The notes: a model not told the origin generated them from the sequence alone. A DNA stretch of 64,000 nt from Chloromonas sp. AAM2 (GCA_004335635.1 QAXH01005293.1:1-64000); one strand, 5' to 3'. Shown: positions 1 to 13,290, counted from the first letter of the stretch. Made by a program: numbers and translations.

Positions 1-91
1 CTCGTATGAGCAGGAAGCATGTATTGCCTGGCCATAAATGCCCAGCGCCACCCACAAACATGCTGCTTGCCTGTGGGGTTGATGATTGCAG

Positions 92-3000
92 GTCATGGTG
101 TTGGGAGTGGAATTCGTGGTAGCCGTGCTGTGCAATGCACCCACTGCCTTCATGGCGACGGAGTTAGATAGCTGGCTGGGCATGCTGCAGGTGAGCGGGT
201 TATGTGGGAGCTGGGTCAAGGCGTTGCAGGCAGGCGGGGCAGGCCATGAGAGCATGCGTGGCAGCAAGCATGCCAAGTAGTGCTCAGACCTACAGTATGA
301 GTGGATCTTACTTGGGGCAAGCATGCCAGGGCCTGTCGCCATGTCCCACTGCTGGTTTGGCAGCACAGCAAGAACGCTTGCAGCCTTGTGAGGTGTGTGC
401 CCAGCGCGACATGGTGCATGTGTCATGCTTGCAGAAGCTTCTGTCCTACGGTCCCAGTGTCGCCTGCCGTGCCGTGAGCGCACTGGTAGACAACGACATG
501 CGGCGTAGCGCAGCCCACAACCTGTTCACTCTGGGCCCGCCTCAGCTGCGGGTCCAGACGGGCTGGCTGGCCCGCTTCATAGACAGCCTGCAGCAGCACC
601 TGGTGGCGTACAGCAACCAGGCATGCCTGGCGAGGGCACAGCAGGATGGGCAAGTGGACTTCGAAGGCATGGAGGCAGTGGTGAGTTGTTCACTAGTCTG
701 GGTTGTGTAATTGAGTGCAATGCTTTCATGCCATTTGTCAACCTTGCATACACGGTGTGCCGTCATGTGCATACAGTTGACTGTCAGGTACACACATGGC
801 AGCCATTCGAGCACCACACGCTGCAGTGCTTACCCAACTTGCTCCAGAATTGGGAGCTGCAAATGAGTTGAATCTAGGAAATTATTACTTTGCTTCAAGT
901 CCCAACCGCTCTCGCCTGCACCACCACCAAAACACACACGCACATGCACATAACCACATGCCCTGCAAAGCGCACACTTACACCTGGCCGCAGGTCGCAC
1001 ACCAGAAGCTGTTGGACTGGGCCCAGCAGGCCCTATCCCAGCACATGAACCTCATCAACACCCGGCAACAACAGGCCAGGCGGAAGGGCGTGCAATCAAA
1101 TCGCAGCCTGGAAGCACCCTTCCTCCACCACGGGGCCTTCTTTCGAATCCTGGGCACTGCTGCTTCCCTGGATGCTCCTGCCATGCGATTGTTTGAGCAG
1201 TCGGGGTGGGCCAGGCAGCTCATCCGGGCCATCCAGATTATGGCTGCGGCAATCTATGACAACACGCAGGACGGTGCGAATGAGTTCTGGGTGGCACCGG
1301 ACCTCACGTGTGCCCTTGGGGTGCTGGCACAGGTACGCTGGGCTTGGGGAGCCAGGGTTAGGGTTTGCGTAAGGGGTTTGGTACGTTAGGCTAACGTGCA
1401 TTGGCTAGGAATGAAACACGCGTTTTTGAGGTCTTGGTGTTGATAAAAAGGTGTCTGAGTTGACTTGATAAGTTGGCGTGAATGTGATTCAGATGTGTTG
1501 ATGTGTGTTGATGCAGAAGGTGTTGCCACAGTCTCACCGCCTCACACAGCATCACCGCATGGCACTTGCATGGGCAATACAGCAAAACAAAATCAGGTCT
1601 AGTGCTGCATGACAGGGGTTTGCGTGTGCTGGCAACATGATGATCAGCATCCTGATGACAACAACAGCTGCTGCAACAAGGAGGCATGGGGCTGGTGCGA
1701 CACGTATCATCGTGCATCGGAACTGTCAAAGTATGGCCCGACAGGTGTGCCCTGACTGATGTCCCGCGTTGCAGATCCTGTTGCGCCTCGAGGAGCCCCA
1801 GAACGTGTGGCCCTTGCCCCAGGGCGTTCACCCCGACAATCCCTGCACCTCCCCTCTCCACCCCGAGAACCTGCACCAGTACTCCTGCATGGCGGCCCTA
1901 TGCAGCTACCCCCCTCGCTTACCAGAAACCGTTGACCCCGGGGTGGTTGAGTCAGTCGCCCCGCGGTACGACTTGGACGTGCAGCACTTGGACGCTCTCA
2001 GATCGCCCAACAACAGCAACTCCCAGCTGCAGTCAAAGTGGGATCAGAGTCACCTGTTGACGGCTGTTATCAATATTGGCTCCGGCATGCTGGGCTCGGG
2101 GGCGAATGCACACGTGCTTCAGTTACTGTCGTGGAACAGTGATGCGTTCAGTGTAGGCGTGCTGCATCATTACCTGGAGGATTTGATGGTGGGTGACGCA
2201 GCCTACAGTACCTGGGCATGCTGATCATGCGTTTTACGGCAACTGGCGTTTTAAGGCATACAGCGTTTACATTCGCTTTAGATCGTCATCGTCACCACAT
2301 GGCAATTGCAGGAACGCACACCGTTTTCTTTCCAAACTGCCCTGTGCTGGCCTTTTCGTCACCCAATTCAAGGACCGTAGTCAAGCGCATGGCCTGATGT
2401 GCTAGTGGCAGGACAACATGCAAATGAGCGCACTTGGGCATGGGAGTGTACCTGGCTGCACAAACACACTGAGACAGCTGCACACTCTCGCTTGATCGCA
2501 TACATGCGCACATGCATGCACATCAAGAACAGGTCAAGCATGCGGCCGTGCTCTGCCACTCGCAGAACGTGGAGAGTGACCACCTGGAAACGGACCAGGA
2601 AACCGTCATCATCGTTGCCCGTGCGACACCGCTTCTCGTCGGCCTCCATGACAGTCTCCATTCAGCCCGCATCAACGCTTTCTACAAGTTTCCTCTTGCA
2701 CGCAATGCAGCAAGTCCTCTTGGGTTGTACAGCCAACTTGTGTTCAAGGGGGACTGGTGGAGACGGTGGCTGGCATGGGCTGCAACGACTGCATTGGTTG
2801 GGCAGGACTTGCAAGAGTGGCTGGCGGTGTATGAAAAACAGCAGCGATCGCAACGTCAGGCCAACCAGAGGAAGAGCGAATACGACCTCTTGTTGCAAAG
2901 GTAAGCCTTGTCGTTGTTGTTATTCACGTCCCTGTTGTCATCAATGTATCTTTTCTTACACGGCGTCTGCTTGTTGTAGCAATCCATGTGACCTGTCGTT

Positions 3001-3654
3001 GCAAGTATGGGGTTGCGCATGCAGCTTCACTGTTCAATACACTGCTACGGGTCAATTGCTACTCGACTAACTCACGGTCACACATGCTGTGACGTCACAT
3101 GCAGTCTCATGGACGTGCCTCAGCAGCAGTTGGTCACCGACTTCCAATTGATTGGGCGTGAGATTCGCGACGCAGGACAGGTCAATGCTATCAGGGATCA
3201 GGCCATGACCGTCATTCGAATTCTCCACACTGCACATGAGGAAAGAAAAGCGTTCATTCGGGCGCAGCAGCAGCGCCAGGCTCAACAGCAGCAGCAGCAG
3301 CAGCAGGCACAGCAAGCGCAGCAACAGCAGGTACCGCAGCAGCAGACTAGGCAGCAGGTACAGGAGCAGCAGGCAGCGCCCAAACAGCAGCAGGAGCAGC
3401 AGGCTGCAGCTGTGGAGCAGCGACAGGCACAGCCACAGCAGCCGGTGCAGCAGCAGCAGCGGCAAGTGCAAGATGTGGCAGCTGCTGGTGCTAATCACCG
3501 ACAATCACAATCGGAGGGTGGGGTTCAGGTGGAGGAAGTTGAGGTGGTTGAAGCGGTTAGTGCTGAGGAGGTGGATGTTGAGGAGGGACAGGGGGAGGCA
3601 GGGGCGGGCACACATGCGGCCTCTGCTGATCGCAGCAGGAGACCGAGTATGTGA
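92..3654 (+). CDS. Unidentified large helical protein, C-terminal part with poly-Gln tail (5' partial)
   Basis: I do not recognise this protein with confidence. Six exons join in phase: 92-190, 435-680, 994-1332, 1775-2188, 2533-2900 and 3105-3654, each with an AG acceptor and, except the last, a GT donor. The gene enters from the left edge, so the N-terminus is missing. The visible part (about 670 residues) is mostly amphipathic helix with many Leu, Ala and Trp, such as a Gly-Asp-Trp-Trp-Arg-Arg-Trp run near 2750. A poly-Gln stretch (about 3262-3470) follows, then an acidic Val/Glu stretch and a Ser-Met stop. The helical part recalls armadillo-type C-terminal regions of very large ubiquitin hydrolases (USP9X/USP34 type), but I see no catalytic domain here and this is a guess. 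Reality of the gene: high. Function: unknown. Confidence 0.7.
3271..3475 (+). repeat. CAG/CAA repeat tract coding for poly-Gln
   Basis: Dense CAG with interspersed CAA, GCA and GTA codons in the last exon of the left-edge gene. It codes a Gln/Ala-rich low-complexity tail and is likely length-variable. Confidence 0.8.
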
Positions 3655-5333
3655 GAAAACATGTAGGTGGGACGGTTTGGAATCCCTCCCCTCTTGTGAG
3701 CAAACATACTGCATTGACATGGGTACTTCTAGTAAATGTCGGTATATCAACATACTGCATTGATATGGGTATTCTGGATGCAATGTGGTTGCTGCCCTGG
3801 AGCATGACACCTAGCACAGGCCAGCCAGCAAACAATATGCCGTGCAAAGCATCCGACCCGAGCTCGAGTGTACCTGCCAGCGTGGCTTGGTTACGTTCTT
3901 GTGGCATGTGCACCATGCGGCCTTGGAATGGTGGCGGCGGAGCAAGAGCGCTAAACAATCGGCGACGTAGTTCATGATACCCGGGATGGCCTTGCCTGTG
4001 CTTCAGAAGCTTTCCATAAGCTTTTTACGTAGCAGCCTTGGGCAGGCACATGTCTAGTTGGGCTGCCATTGGATCAAGATAGGTGTGTGTCACAAGCAAG
4101 CGGGTACACAACTGGATGTCCAAAAGAAGTAGGTGCCAGGGTGTGCAGGCTGGTGTTTGGCATTGATTGCTGCAAGGCAAGTGCTCCAGTGGAGAGGTTT
4201 CTGTTATGAGGTGAGAAAATTCCATTGTTCGAGCTACGCCGCAGCAAATAATTGCTTGCTTGTGGTACGATTTGAAGCAGCCAAGCCTGAATTCAGGCCA
4301 TGTACATTTGTTCTCGGACTTTTTCTCTGTGACGCAGTCAATCTAAAGGTTGCATCTTCCACTCCTCAACACTAGCAATCAGATTATAGCGATGTAGAGT
4401 GCTCTGTTTTGTGGTTCTGTAACATATGCATGACACAAGTTGGGGTGGTCTTCCGATGGTCTTATCATGTTTTGATGGCAATAGTGTCAGTGCAGGGGGA
4501 TGTACAATGAACCAACATTTCAGACAGAAACTTCATCTCAAGCCTTTGCACTTGTTCTGAACTTGACAACTTTTGGCGGTTTTGCCACACGTGCTTAACA
4601 GCACTTGCTTGCCTGTTATTGTACATGGTGCTTAACATCTACTGGTGCATAATCAGCTTTGAATGTGGGCCTTCCAGCGTCCTGCAGATGATGATAACAT
4701 GATGAGGAAGTGAAATGGGATCTGCAAACCCACATCTCGCATTCATTTGTTTCAGGGTATTCGTTAGGCTGATTGTTAGCGCCTGGTTTGCCAGCTTGCG
4801 CGCCATGCCGACGCCAGGCCAGGAGGCTTTGGGCGCCAGGCCCGCGCCAGTCACAAAAACTGAGCAAAAACACTGATTTGTTTGCTATCAATAGTTCGCA
4901 AAGCCACACCTTACACAAAAGCAGGCGTCAGTAAGATGTACCCGTTAGCAAGGCTCCCCATACACTCGCAATCGTTAACATTATGTGTCCTTCTGAGTTG
5001 TGCACTTGAAAATAAATACAGGCTCAAACAAACACTGGTAGCATTCTCCAAGACAACATGGCAGGTGCACGGTCACTCATCATGCCACCTTGATTCGGTC
5101 AGGCTGTTTGGTCATGATCACATACGGCATCATATATATGACAGACTGTCCCACTCATGGCTAGCAAAAAATGGCCAGCCAAGCAACACCGCTCAGGTGT
5201 AGCAGATCCACTCAATAATCTTCTGTTGAGCGATCCAGCCTTTATCAGACGGCGGCCATACCCTGAAACAGCAACTTGCATGTTTGGAACCAGGATGGGC
5301 GATTGCTGATCTTAGAACAGGGGTTGACTGCCT
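3655..5333. other. Spacer between the left-edge gene and the TSPO gene
   Basis: It opens with a copy of the main dispersed repeat (3661-3700), directly after the stop codon of the left-edge gene. The 28-bp phrase around 3708-3735 (catactgcattgayatggg) recurs at about 3751-3771. No convincing exon was seen in the rest; the converging 3' ends of the two flanking genes fit a 3' UTR region. Confidence 0.5.
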
Positions 5334-7039
5334 TCACTCCTTCTTAGCAAGCTCTTGTGTGTTGAGCTTGACAATGTCGTAGTTGAGCTTGGCTGCGACT
5401 GTCACCCACACAAGGGTGGGCAGCATGAGAGCACCGGCCACCTGACTCAGGGGCTGGAACGCCGCAGCACTCCCTGCATGGCCACAGCGCATGCACACTT
5501 TCAAGAAGTATAACAGATGTACCAGAAGACGGTTGGTTGTTGCATATGAATCGCCTATGAATTAGGTCTGACAGCATAAGCCCATACAACCAATTTACCG
5601 ATGGCATGGGTGGTCTTCAGGGTTGTGCTCAGCATTAGGTCTGGCAGCATGTGCACATACAGCCATGTGGCCTGATCATGCCCATCCCAAGGCATTGAAC
5701 ACCCAGCGGGATCCTGCCGTGTTGTCCCAAAAATACCAAAAGCATCAACAGGATGCCGTGGAACGCTCAAACGGAGTCTTGACAGTTACTGAGTGCTAAT
5801 GTCCGGCTAGGAAAGTGCTAGCCACAGGGTTAGCAAACTGAGCTACAGCACACATGCTTGATGCACACATTCAGGGCTGGCGCGGAGTCCGACCAGTGTG
5901 CGGGCATGCCCACACCATCTGAGCGTTGCCAGGGGCATCACGTGCTGCATGTGGCTCACCTGCCACGCTCAGCCAGAAGATGCCCATCCACACCAGGGAG
6001 GGCTCGAGCTGACGCCGCCCAAAGAACACCACCTACGCAACCCAGGGTGCGCAAGGAGATAGGATTTTGACACCAGGCCGTCACGCGTTCTCTGACCAGG
6101 ACTGTTGACACTAGAGGAAAGCGTGTGTGTTCGGGTTCGTTTAACATGTTGAGAGCAAGTTGAGACTGAAATCCACCCTGCCTCCTCGCTTGTCAGTGTT
6201 CATGCTTGATGCACGCCAAAACAACATTCATGGCGTGCAGGACAGCATCAGTTATGTCGGGAAATCTCAGACTACGTGCACACAGTACCAACAATTCACG
6301 TCAGTACTCTGGCCCACTCACGTTCCACCAGTCACCGAGGAACATGTGCGCGCTGAAGACTCCTAGAGCCACCATTAGCTGAGTGTAAGGAGCGCCCAGG
6401 GCCAAGCCACCTCGAACTGCCAGCGTTAGCGCAGCGGACTGCAAATAGCATGTGAATGTGTGTGAGTTTGCACACCACCACCATTACTGTCCTGGTGTGT
6501 CGCAATGCCCTTCACATGTAGGTTGGACGGGTTGGAATCCATCCCCTCACGTGAGTTTGCATGTTCAGTCTGGCGGCAATCCCCAGTAATTTCTTAGATA
6601 GCGTGTACGTGCAAGCAGGGGCGTACGCCCCATGACATGCTGTTAGTCAGTCCACTGAAGATGTGGCCTATGTAGCTGTAACAGTAAGGCTGGCGGACTC
6701 CATGCGTTCCACGCACCTGCATAAACTTCAGGGGAATCCAGATCATAGGGAACACTTTGTTTGGAGGAGTCCATCTGCACACATCTCGAAGAGAGTCTCT
6801 TGAGAAGCCATGCCGAGAACGTCAGTGGGAACTTAAGTTAGTTGATGCAAGCGAGCCTGGGGTCAGATCTTGACCTTTTGCCTGTCTTGAGCCAGGGCAC
6901 ATGGTCTTCTGTAATGGATCATGATGTGTGAACTCACTTGGGCTTTTTCAAGGACTTGTACCATGAAGGGTCAAAGGAAGGCACGAGAGCCTGCACAGCG
7001 AACACTACCGCCGTGGAGAGCCCGAACTGAACCGCTGGC
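5334..7039 (-). CDS. TspO/MBR family membrane protein (TSPO, tryptophan-rich sensory protein)
   Basis: This family forms a five-helix membrane protein that binds porphyrins and sterols, in mitochondria or secretory membranes of eukaryotes. Five exons join in phase: 7039-6938, 6774-6717, 6438-6322, 6032-5960 and 5473-5334 (stop TGA 5336-5334). Hallmarks in order: PSFDPSWYKSLKKPKWTPP at the end of helix 1 (the family W-Y-x-x-L-x-K-P-x-W-x-P-P motif), FPMIWIPLKFMQ in helix 2, GVFSAHMFLGDWWNVVFF in helix 3 (family pattern L-x-x-x-W-x-x-x-F), then WMGIFWLSVAGS, and LMLPTLVWVTVAAKLNYDIVKLN as the last helix. The protein is a complete five-helix domain, but the exon carrying the start codon was not placed; it should lie between 7050 and about 7700. 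Intron 6439-6716 contains a copy of the dispersed repeat in antisense. Identification is firm; the 5' end is open. Confidence 0.88.
6475..6555 (+). repeat. Main dispersed repeat, copy in TSPO intron
   Basis: Runs from accaccaccattactgtcct to the atcccctcacgtgag end, antisense to the TSPO gene within its second intron. Confidence 0.8.
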
Positions 7040-10000
7040 CTGCACATGCATGGTGCAGCATGAAGCCTGAGCCAAGGCACGACAAGGGTGCAGCATGTCC
7101 ACAACTTCAGCACGTAGCAGCATGCCTTGCGAACAGGACCCGACGCAAGGTAGGGTTGTGAAAGCGACATCGAGAAGGTTCCGAAAATGCCGATCAACAT
7201 CCGAGGTCCGCATACGTGCAGGGCTGATTCAGCTGTGCGAACCGCTCTTCCCATCGCGCAGCACCTACTTCTGAAGCAGAGCGATGGTGCCATTAAGCAA
7301 GCCTTCCATTGCAGGTGAGCAATCGAGAGAAGATCAACAAGTAGCTGCTGTTGCAGTCTGTCGCTGTCGACAGCACATGTGCTGGGGTGGCAAGTAAGCG
7401 CTTTCAAAAAAACGCATAACTACATAAGTTGTCCATCTCCCTGTTGATCGGCGCGTGTGTGCCAGATATCGCAGCCATCAGCTGTATACATGCGTATAGA
7501 GGTAGAAGGTGGAACGGCAAGGCCTCGCCTGTCATGCGATGTTCGCCTTACCAGCCCGGCAGACAGGGCGAAACGAGGTTGAGGTTTGTGCTTTGTGCAC
7601 CACAGTTTGCAGAATGCACACTGCTTGAAATGATAGTCAGGCCTACAGACGGCTGCCTACTCAAACAGTAGTTATGTCCAGAGTGGAAAAAAAGATGTTT
7701 GCCAGTTGTGGGACAGTTCTTAAAATTCAGCAGTAACGTCGTAACGTCAGGAGGGGGGGTGTAAATAGAAAATGACCATATGAGGGAGTGGGTATCCCTG
7801 AACCACTTCCACGAACGCTGACGGTTTAAGGGCTCGAATCCAATGTTTCAGGTGATTCTGAGTTGACTGGGTGGTATAAAAATCCTCCAAAAGGCCCGAA
7901 CTACTTTTTGTGTATGCCTTGTTTTACGGCTCAATCACAACGAATTCAAGGCTTTTTGAAGCTGTGACTGGTTGCAGCTCGTTAAGATCTATCCAAAGCC
8001 ACCTTCATTTCCCAGATTGGCCTTGTGGGTGGTTTGTTATGGGCTGCGGAAGTGTCACAGGGTGCCGGCACTGGCGTGGCCTGCGTCACCTGCGGCGCCA
8101 GGCCGCAGGTCTCGCAAGCAGCGATCCAAATGCAGTGCGGGACGTGCTTGCATACCTTGGAAGTGCAGTTCACCTTTGGCATGCCTCCATGGCCTATGAC
8201 ATGGGTGGCGGTCAGGGTTCGGTTAGGGCCGGCTGGGCGTTGATGACCCACAAGTGAGGCAATGTTCAAGTGAACTGTGCAACCAAGTTGTCCAGGGGAT
8301 AGGCCTTGACGAGAGCCCCTTCCATTGAGCCCCTTCTCATGTAATTCTGAGCCGTTTCTGGGTGGGTTCCAAAAGTGGTCCAGTTTTCAAAAAGCCGAGG
8401 CCATCTTTGATCATAGGGTCACGGACTTTTCAACCACCCTCCCCTGCTGATGTGCTGAGGACGTGCAGGAGTGGTGTTGGTCTCAGTGTAAATGACACGA
8501 TTTTTTTCCATGTGTGTAATGGCAATTTTACATCACGGAAGCCGTCACATGACACGGGTCGGGATGTGTACCGCCCTGACCTACCCTGTGAAGGATGTTC
8601 AAAGGTTCGCACTGGGCTGCTGGTACTAAGCCCGGAAACCCCAATTTGAACCCGGGCCTGTCACACCTGGTGACAACATTCTATCGGCTGAGCTGGCGGC
8701 GGTGTGTTCAAACAAGCTGTGTTGGTAGACCAAAACCTGTGTTGGTGTTAGAACAAGACTTGTGATGGTGCCAATACTGGTTCCAATGGTACCCAAGAAT
8801 TGTCCCAGAGCTGGCAAACTTCTTATTTTTCGCAGCAGGTGGCATAACAATAGAATGTTGAAGGCCACAAACTGGCAACGTTGCAAAATAAAAAAAGGTC
8901 TCCCCGCGTGTGGGTGGGTTTCCATGCGTGGGGTTCTCCTCACTTTGCAAGCAAGAGGGTTTCAAGGAAGCCTCAGGCAGCTGTTCTTACATGTCCGGCG
9001 GAAGTGTCGTACATGGTTTTCCAATCCACTCCAGCTCATGCGCACTCCAGGCATTCATTCCCTGCCTTGTTTATGATCCCATGAGACGAAAACTCCACCG
9101 TGTTGTGGTCGACTCTGCAGTGACGCTTAAAGGAAGCAAAAGAGCCTCTGCAACATGCCTTTTGCAGCGAGCTGAACGTCCACCCACATCCGCTACACTC
9201 ACATTCGCCCGCACAGTTGCTGTTGTACAGCTCTACACAGCGCAGTTCACAGGCCTATGCGAAACCTCTCTGACGCCCCACTTTTGCGCAGGTCAATTGT
9301 AAATGGTATCAATGTTGTGAAGGTACGCATGAGCGCAGCAAGCCACTTAACCAGGGCCTCACATAATCAAGTCCCGCGCACACCTGAAAGGTGCTTACGC
9401 ATCAAAAGAGCACGTCTTATCCATCAATCACTCTTATCCTTGTCAGCACTTTCACATCCAGTGCAAAACGTATGTACGAAACATGATGATATGAGATGAA
9501 ACATTTCTGCCTTTACCCTGTCTCAAACTGTGCGTGCCAACCTGAAGTTGCTAAGGCTTGTCGTGACTCTGGTCATGTCATGCTTTTGCTGCAGCTCAAA
9601 AGCCTTTGCAAGAAGGCGACCGGTGACGAGGAATAGCCTGGAGTCTCAGAAGTGAGCGAGAGATTACACAAAGGAGTCAGGGACATAGAATGACTGGCTG
9701 TAGCAACAGTAAACAGAGTAATTGTAGTAATGAAAATGCGGTGCCGGTAAATAGTATGCGAAGTCATACTACGAACACAGATGGAGTGCAAAACGTTACA
9801 ACCGGGACGGTTCCCTAAAAAAGACCTAGTTTCCTAGTTGTAACCATCGCCTTTTCCTGTTTTCCGCACATAGGCTTGCCCAAACTCAACCCACTTTCGT
9901 CCTATTGGGGTGGGAATGAGCCGCTGCACAACCTCGTATCCAACACTGATACCCTGGAGAGCCTATCAACCTGGGCACACCAACAGCACCAACCGAGGCT

Positions 10001-10308
10001 AACTTCGAATGGCATGAGATTTAAACACTTGCTTTATCAAGGTTTGTCAACAGCAATTGCCTTATTTCAACACTCAACGCAACCCTTTGACAAGTACAGT
10101 TTATAAACCTGGCATGTCTCGCTAAGGACAGCTTCTGAGATATCGAATCGCTGGACTTCAAGCAGCCATCTAATTAAACCTGTGTGCCTGCTCTGCAGCG
10201 GGAAGGAGAGCGCCTTTCTGAAATGCACAGCATTCCGTGTCCATTGGGAACCACCAGAAATTTATGGTGCCTCACGGTAACATACTGAGATGCAGACTTA
10301 ACCACTAT
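7040..10308. other. Long non-coding stretch with repeat relics
   Basis: Apart from the unplaced 5' exon of the TSPO gene I see no supportable coding region. It holds one copy of a 155-bp repeat (7751-7905, paired with 28779-28938) and an A/T-ending repeat-end motif (about 8804-8837) shared with 25366-25402 and 58605-58635. The short open frames show no family motif or splice-phase support. Confidence 0.4.
7751..7905. repeat. Dispersed repeat A, copy 1
   Basis: About 155 bp matching 28779-28938 at high identity, beginning with aaatagaaaatgaccatatg and ending with caaaaggcccga. Both copies follow a run of G residues and both sit near a gacgtcagg/aacgtcagg motif. A short non-autonomous mobile element is likely. 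Confidence 0.75.
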
Positions 10309-11204
10309 TCAGCCCTTGTGAGCAGCAAACCACAGTAGCTGGACGGCATTCAAATGCAGGTGAGCAGTATCGTGCAGCAGAATATCCACCAATTCTGCAT
10401 AGTCATAATTCCTCAGTGCTGCATCATGATCGCATGGACGTCAGCACCATGGTCCAGCAGCATACGCACCACGTCCACATGGCCATACTGAGCAGCACCC
10501 CTCAATGCTGCATCACAATCTGCATGGACATTTGCACCATGATCCAGCAGAACACGCACCACGTCTGCATGGCCATGAAAAGCAGCAATCTTCAATGCTA
10601 CATCGTCATTTGCATGGACAACATCACCATGGTCCAGCAGCATACATACCAAGTCAGCATGGCCATCACGAGCAGCACGGCTAAGTGCTGCACCACCATC
10701 CGCACGTACATCAGCACCATGGCCCAGCAGCACATGCACTACCTCTACACCACCAAAGCGGAGAGCATATCGCAGTGCCAGATTATTGTCCGCATGGACA
10801 TCAGCACCGTGGTCCAGCAGCAACCGCGCCACGTCTGCATGGCCATACTCAGCAGCGGTTGCCAGTGCTGCATCATAGCCTGCTGCCACATCACCACGGC
10901 TCACAAGTACTCGCGCAACCTCGAGTTTACCATGTCTGGCTGCACGCAGCAACGCTGCATTCAAACCGCCAAGGCGTACAGTCAGCCAGGTGGCCAACTG
11001 TTGTGGATCGCCCACCATGGTCTGGAACGCATGCAACCACCTCTTGCAGAACGGTCCGACCATGCCTGAATTAGCAATGATCTGCACAAGGACGTTGCCG
11101 GGCATCTGGCAAGCCAGCTGGTACCACGTAGGACCACCACCCAGCAGGTTGATCGGAAGTACGCTGTTCCCCATTGCCCAGGACATGCCTGATGACAGAG
11201 GCAA
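10309..11204 (-). pseudogene. Ankyrin-repeat protein, frameshifted near its C-terminus
   Basis: The single open frame 11204-10413 gives 263 residues. An N-terminal part (about 90 residues, with an F-box-like stretch MPGNVLVQIIANSG..FCKRW, weak) is followed by about six ankyrin repeats of 33 residues with the shared core LLDHGADVHA and the paired helix ALRxAAxxGHxDVVRxL. Such repeats mediate protein binding. In the last repeat the frame is lost: the sequence reads GTC CAT GC followed by GAT CAT GAT GCA GCA CTG AGG, whereas the neighbouring repeats predict GCN GAT. One base is missing near 10429-10433. The frame one base over continues through 34 more codons to a TGA at 10311-10309, while the original frame stops at 10415-10413. 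This may be a real late truncation or a sequencing error. No intron signals were needed. Start choice: first ATG; an upstream exon is possible. Confidence 0.72.
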
Positions 11205-12309
11205 TAACAGGTGGAGCGATTGAAGGTAGGTGCTTGTCGTGGAGCATCCCTATGAACACATGCAGTGGGGTTGTTAAACACCAGGGCAAGAGGCACGATG
11301 AGTAGTGGCTGTGCGCGATGAACGACAATGAGCACAAAGCCTGGCTGTCTTCAGACGACCGCTGTACACGGTGATAGTGGCATTGCTAAAGTGCATGCGA
11401 TAGGCATCGTACAGCCAGCATGCACTCCTCACCTTGGTCACGGGCTTGGACCGGTCGTTTATCCAGATGGCCCTGCCTGCAGTTCTCCATCGGTCGCCGC
11501 TCGACAAGCGTGTCGCTGCGCCAAGTGCAGCTCTGCGTTACGTTCTTCAATGATTGCTGTTACGAAACCGCGGTTCCAGCAGACAAATTACCTTATCCGC
11601 ATGAACCCTAACAATCAAATCAAAACGCAATTCCAATGCTGTCCAGTTATCTGTTCAGTTCCTACCCAAGTGAACTTGCCAATGAGCAGCCACCTCTCGT
11701 CAAATTGCGTTGCGCACCCTGCAGTCATCCCTGCCTTACAGCTGTCGACCTCACCGCGTTGTCCTCCAGCAGGAAAGGCAGCGCGATCATGTCAGGTGTG
11801 AAGCCCTGAACAGCAGGTGGTGGAGAAGGTTGGATGATGATGCAGGCAAAGACTCAGTGACAGCCATGAGAACAATGACGTGGTGCACTGTTGGCAAGAG
11901 GTTGCGTGACAGCCGAGACAGAAAGGAAAAGGCTCAGTCACTGTGTGGCAGCTCCACGAAGAAGCTTCAATGCAAAAAATAAGCGAACTTGTAAACTACA
12001 TAACCAGAGCTCCCTTCGTGCGGAATGCTGCACTGATCCACGTGTATCAAAGATGAATGCAAGTTTGCAAGCGGAAAGCATGTCCTAGAACAGCGCAACA
12101 ACAGTGCAAATTAAACAACAGCAATGACGATAACAAGTTGTTGCGGAAGCAGTTGGAAGACCACAACAGGAGTAGTGCAACGGAGTGCCTGCAGCCCAGC
12201 CTTGAACACCGGTATGGATGACAGCCAAGCCCGGTATTGGATCATCTAAACCTGGCGGTTCCTACTAGTACTGAACCGACTGGTCGACGCCAGGTCGACA
12301 CAAGGGCGC

Positions 12310-12401
12310 AGAACAGAATGACGTCAGAGTGAGAATAGCGACTGTGTGACCTGTCAATCCTATGGCTACACATCGACACCAGCGCCCTCTGTTCGTCCTC
12401 T
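12310..12401. repeat. Dispersed repeat B, copy 1
   Basis: About 90 bp starting near the TGACGTCA-like motif at 12319 and ending at ctgttcgtcctctt. It matches 24250-24343 with only a few differences, while flanks on both sides diverge. Confidence 0.75.
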
Positions 12402-12479
12402 TCGACCCGGAGAACCTTGTTCGCTGGAGTTGTCACGGGCGTTGGTGAGTGGCAATAACCCATCCGCGCATACCCCGGG

Positions 12480-12538
12480 TGTGTCGCAATCCCCTTCACA
12501 TATAGGTTGGACGGGTTGGAATCCCTTCCCTCATGTAA
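12480..12538 (+). repeat. Main dispersed repeat, short copy
   Basis: 3' end only, with cacatataggttggacgggt and a slightly altered end (ccttccctcatgtaa). It lies about 80 bp after repeat B copy 1. Confidence 0.8.
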
Positions 12539-12842
12539 ATGATGCTCATCGATTGGGCAGCCTCGTGCGTATGAGCGAACCCAGCTGCACTCCACGTAAA
12601 CGGCCGTACAGCCTTGGTTTCCATGTTGTTTTTGTGGTGCTCCATGTGCATCTGAATCAGGGCACGTTTTTCTAAGCGTGAAGTACCATAGTATTCGCGT
12701 GGTACTCGGTGCACAGGGAAGCTGCACAACCAAAAGCGGCAGACACCGGGGCTGGTAACTGACAGACAAGCTGGTGATATTGCTTCTCGACTCTGCCTAT
12801 GCGTGTGCCAGTGTTCCAGATTTCAAAATCGAAAAGTCCGTT

Positions 12843-13290
12843 TTACTCCCCCATCAGCTTGACAGGCTTGCCCAGACGTTCAGAGTATTCTCGCATATGC
12901 ATGAGGCCGGGGGCTCCGCCCCCGGACCCCCGGGTGTGTTTTGTGTTGATAGGTCTGGTTACATCAATGGTAATTGAAAAATTCAAACGCTTTGGATCAA
13001 TCTCAAGCGCATTCATGTTCATGGTCAAGGCATGCCATATCGCCCACGCACATGGCATCCCAATCCCTGACAGCTGCCCTGATTTGCTCATCACCCCAGT
13101 GGAATGACTTGCCAAAGAGCCTAGCACAGTGAGATGCTTCTCCTGCAGCTGATTACGCACAGGGCTTTTGATATATTTCATAGCCGTGAACATGCGCTCT
13201 TCCTCGACTGAACCGGGCACCATGACAAATGCCAATTCTGACCACTCAGGCATAGCTGCTCGCCTTCCAGGCCACACACCAGCAGGGCAG
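12843..13290 (-). pseudogene. hAT-family transposase relic (C-terminal dimerisation region)
   Basis: On the minus strand the frame from about 13277 reads ELAFVMVPGSVEEERMFTAM followed by KYIKSPVRNQLQEKHLT. This is the classic hAT C-terminal dimerisation pattern (hydrophobic block, P-x-S-x-x-x-E-R-x-F-S/T, then R-N-x-L). About 30 residues later the expected continuation (LFGKSFHWGDEQIRAAVRDW) lies in a different frame, so the coding sequence is frameshifted. No upstream RNase H-like catalytic region is visible in frame. It is a dead fragment of a DNA transposon or of a domesticated relative. Confidence 0.5.
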
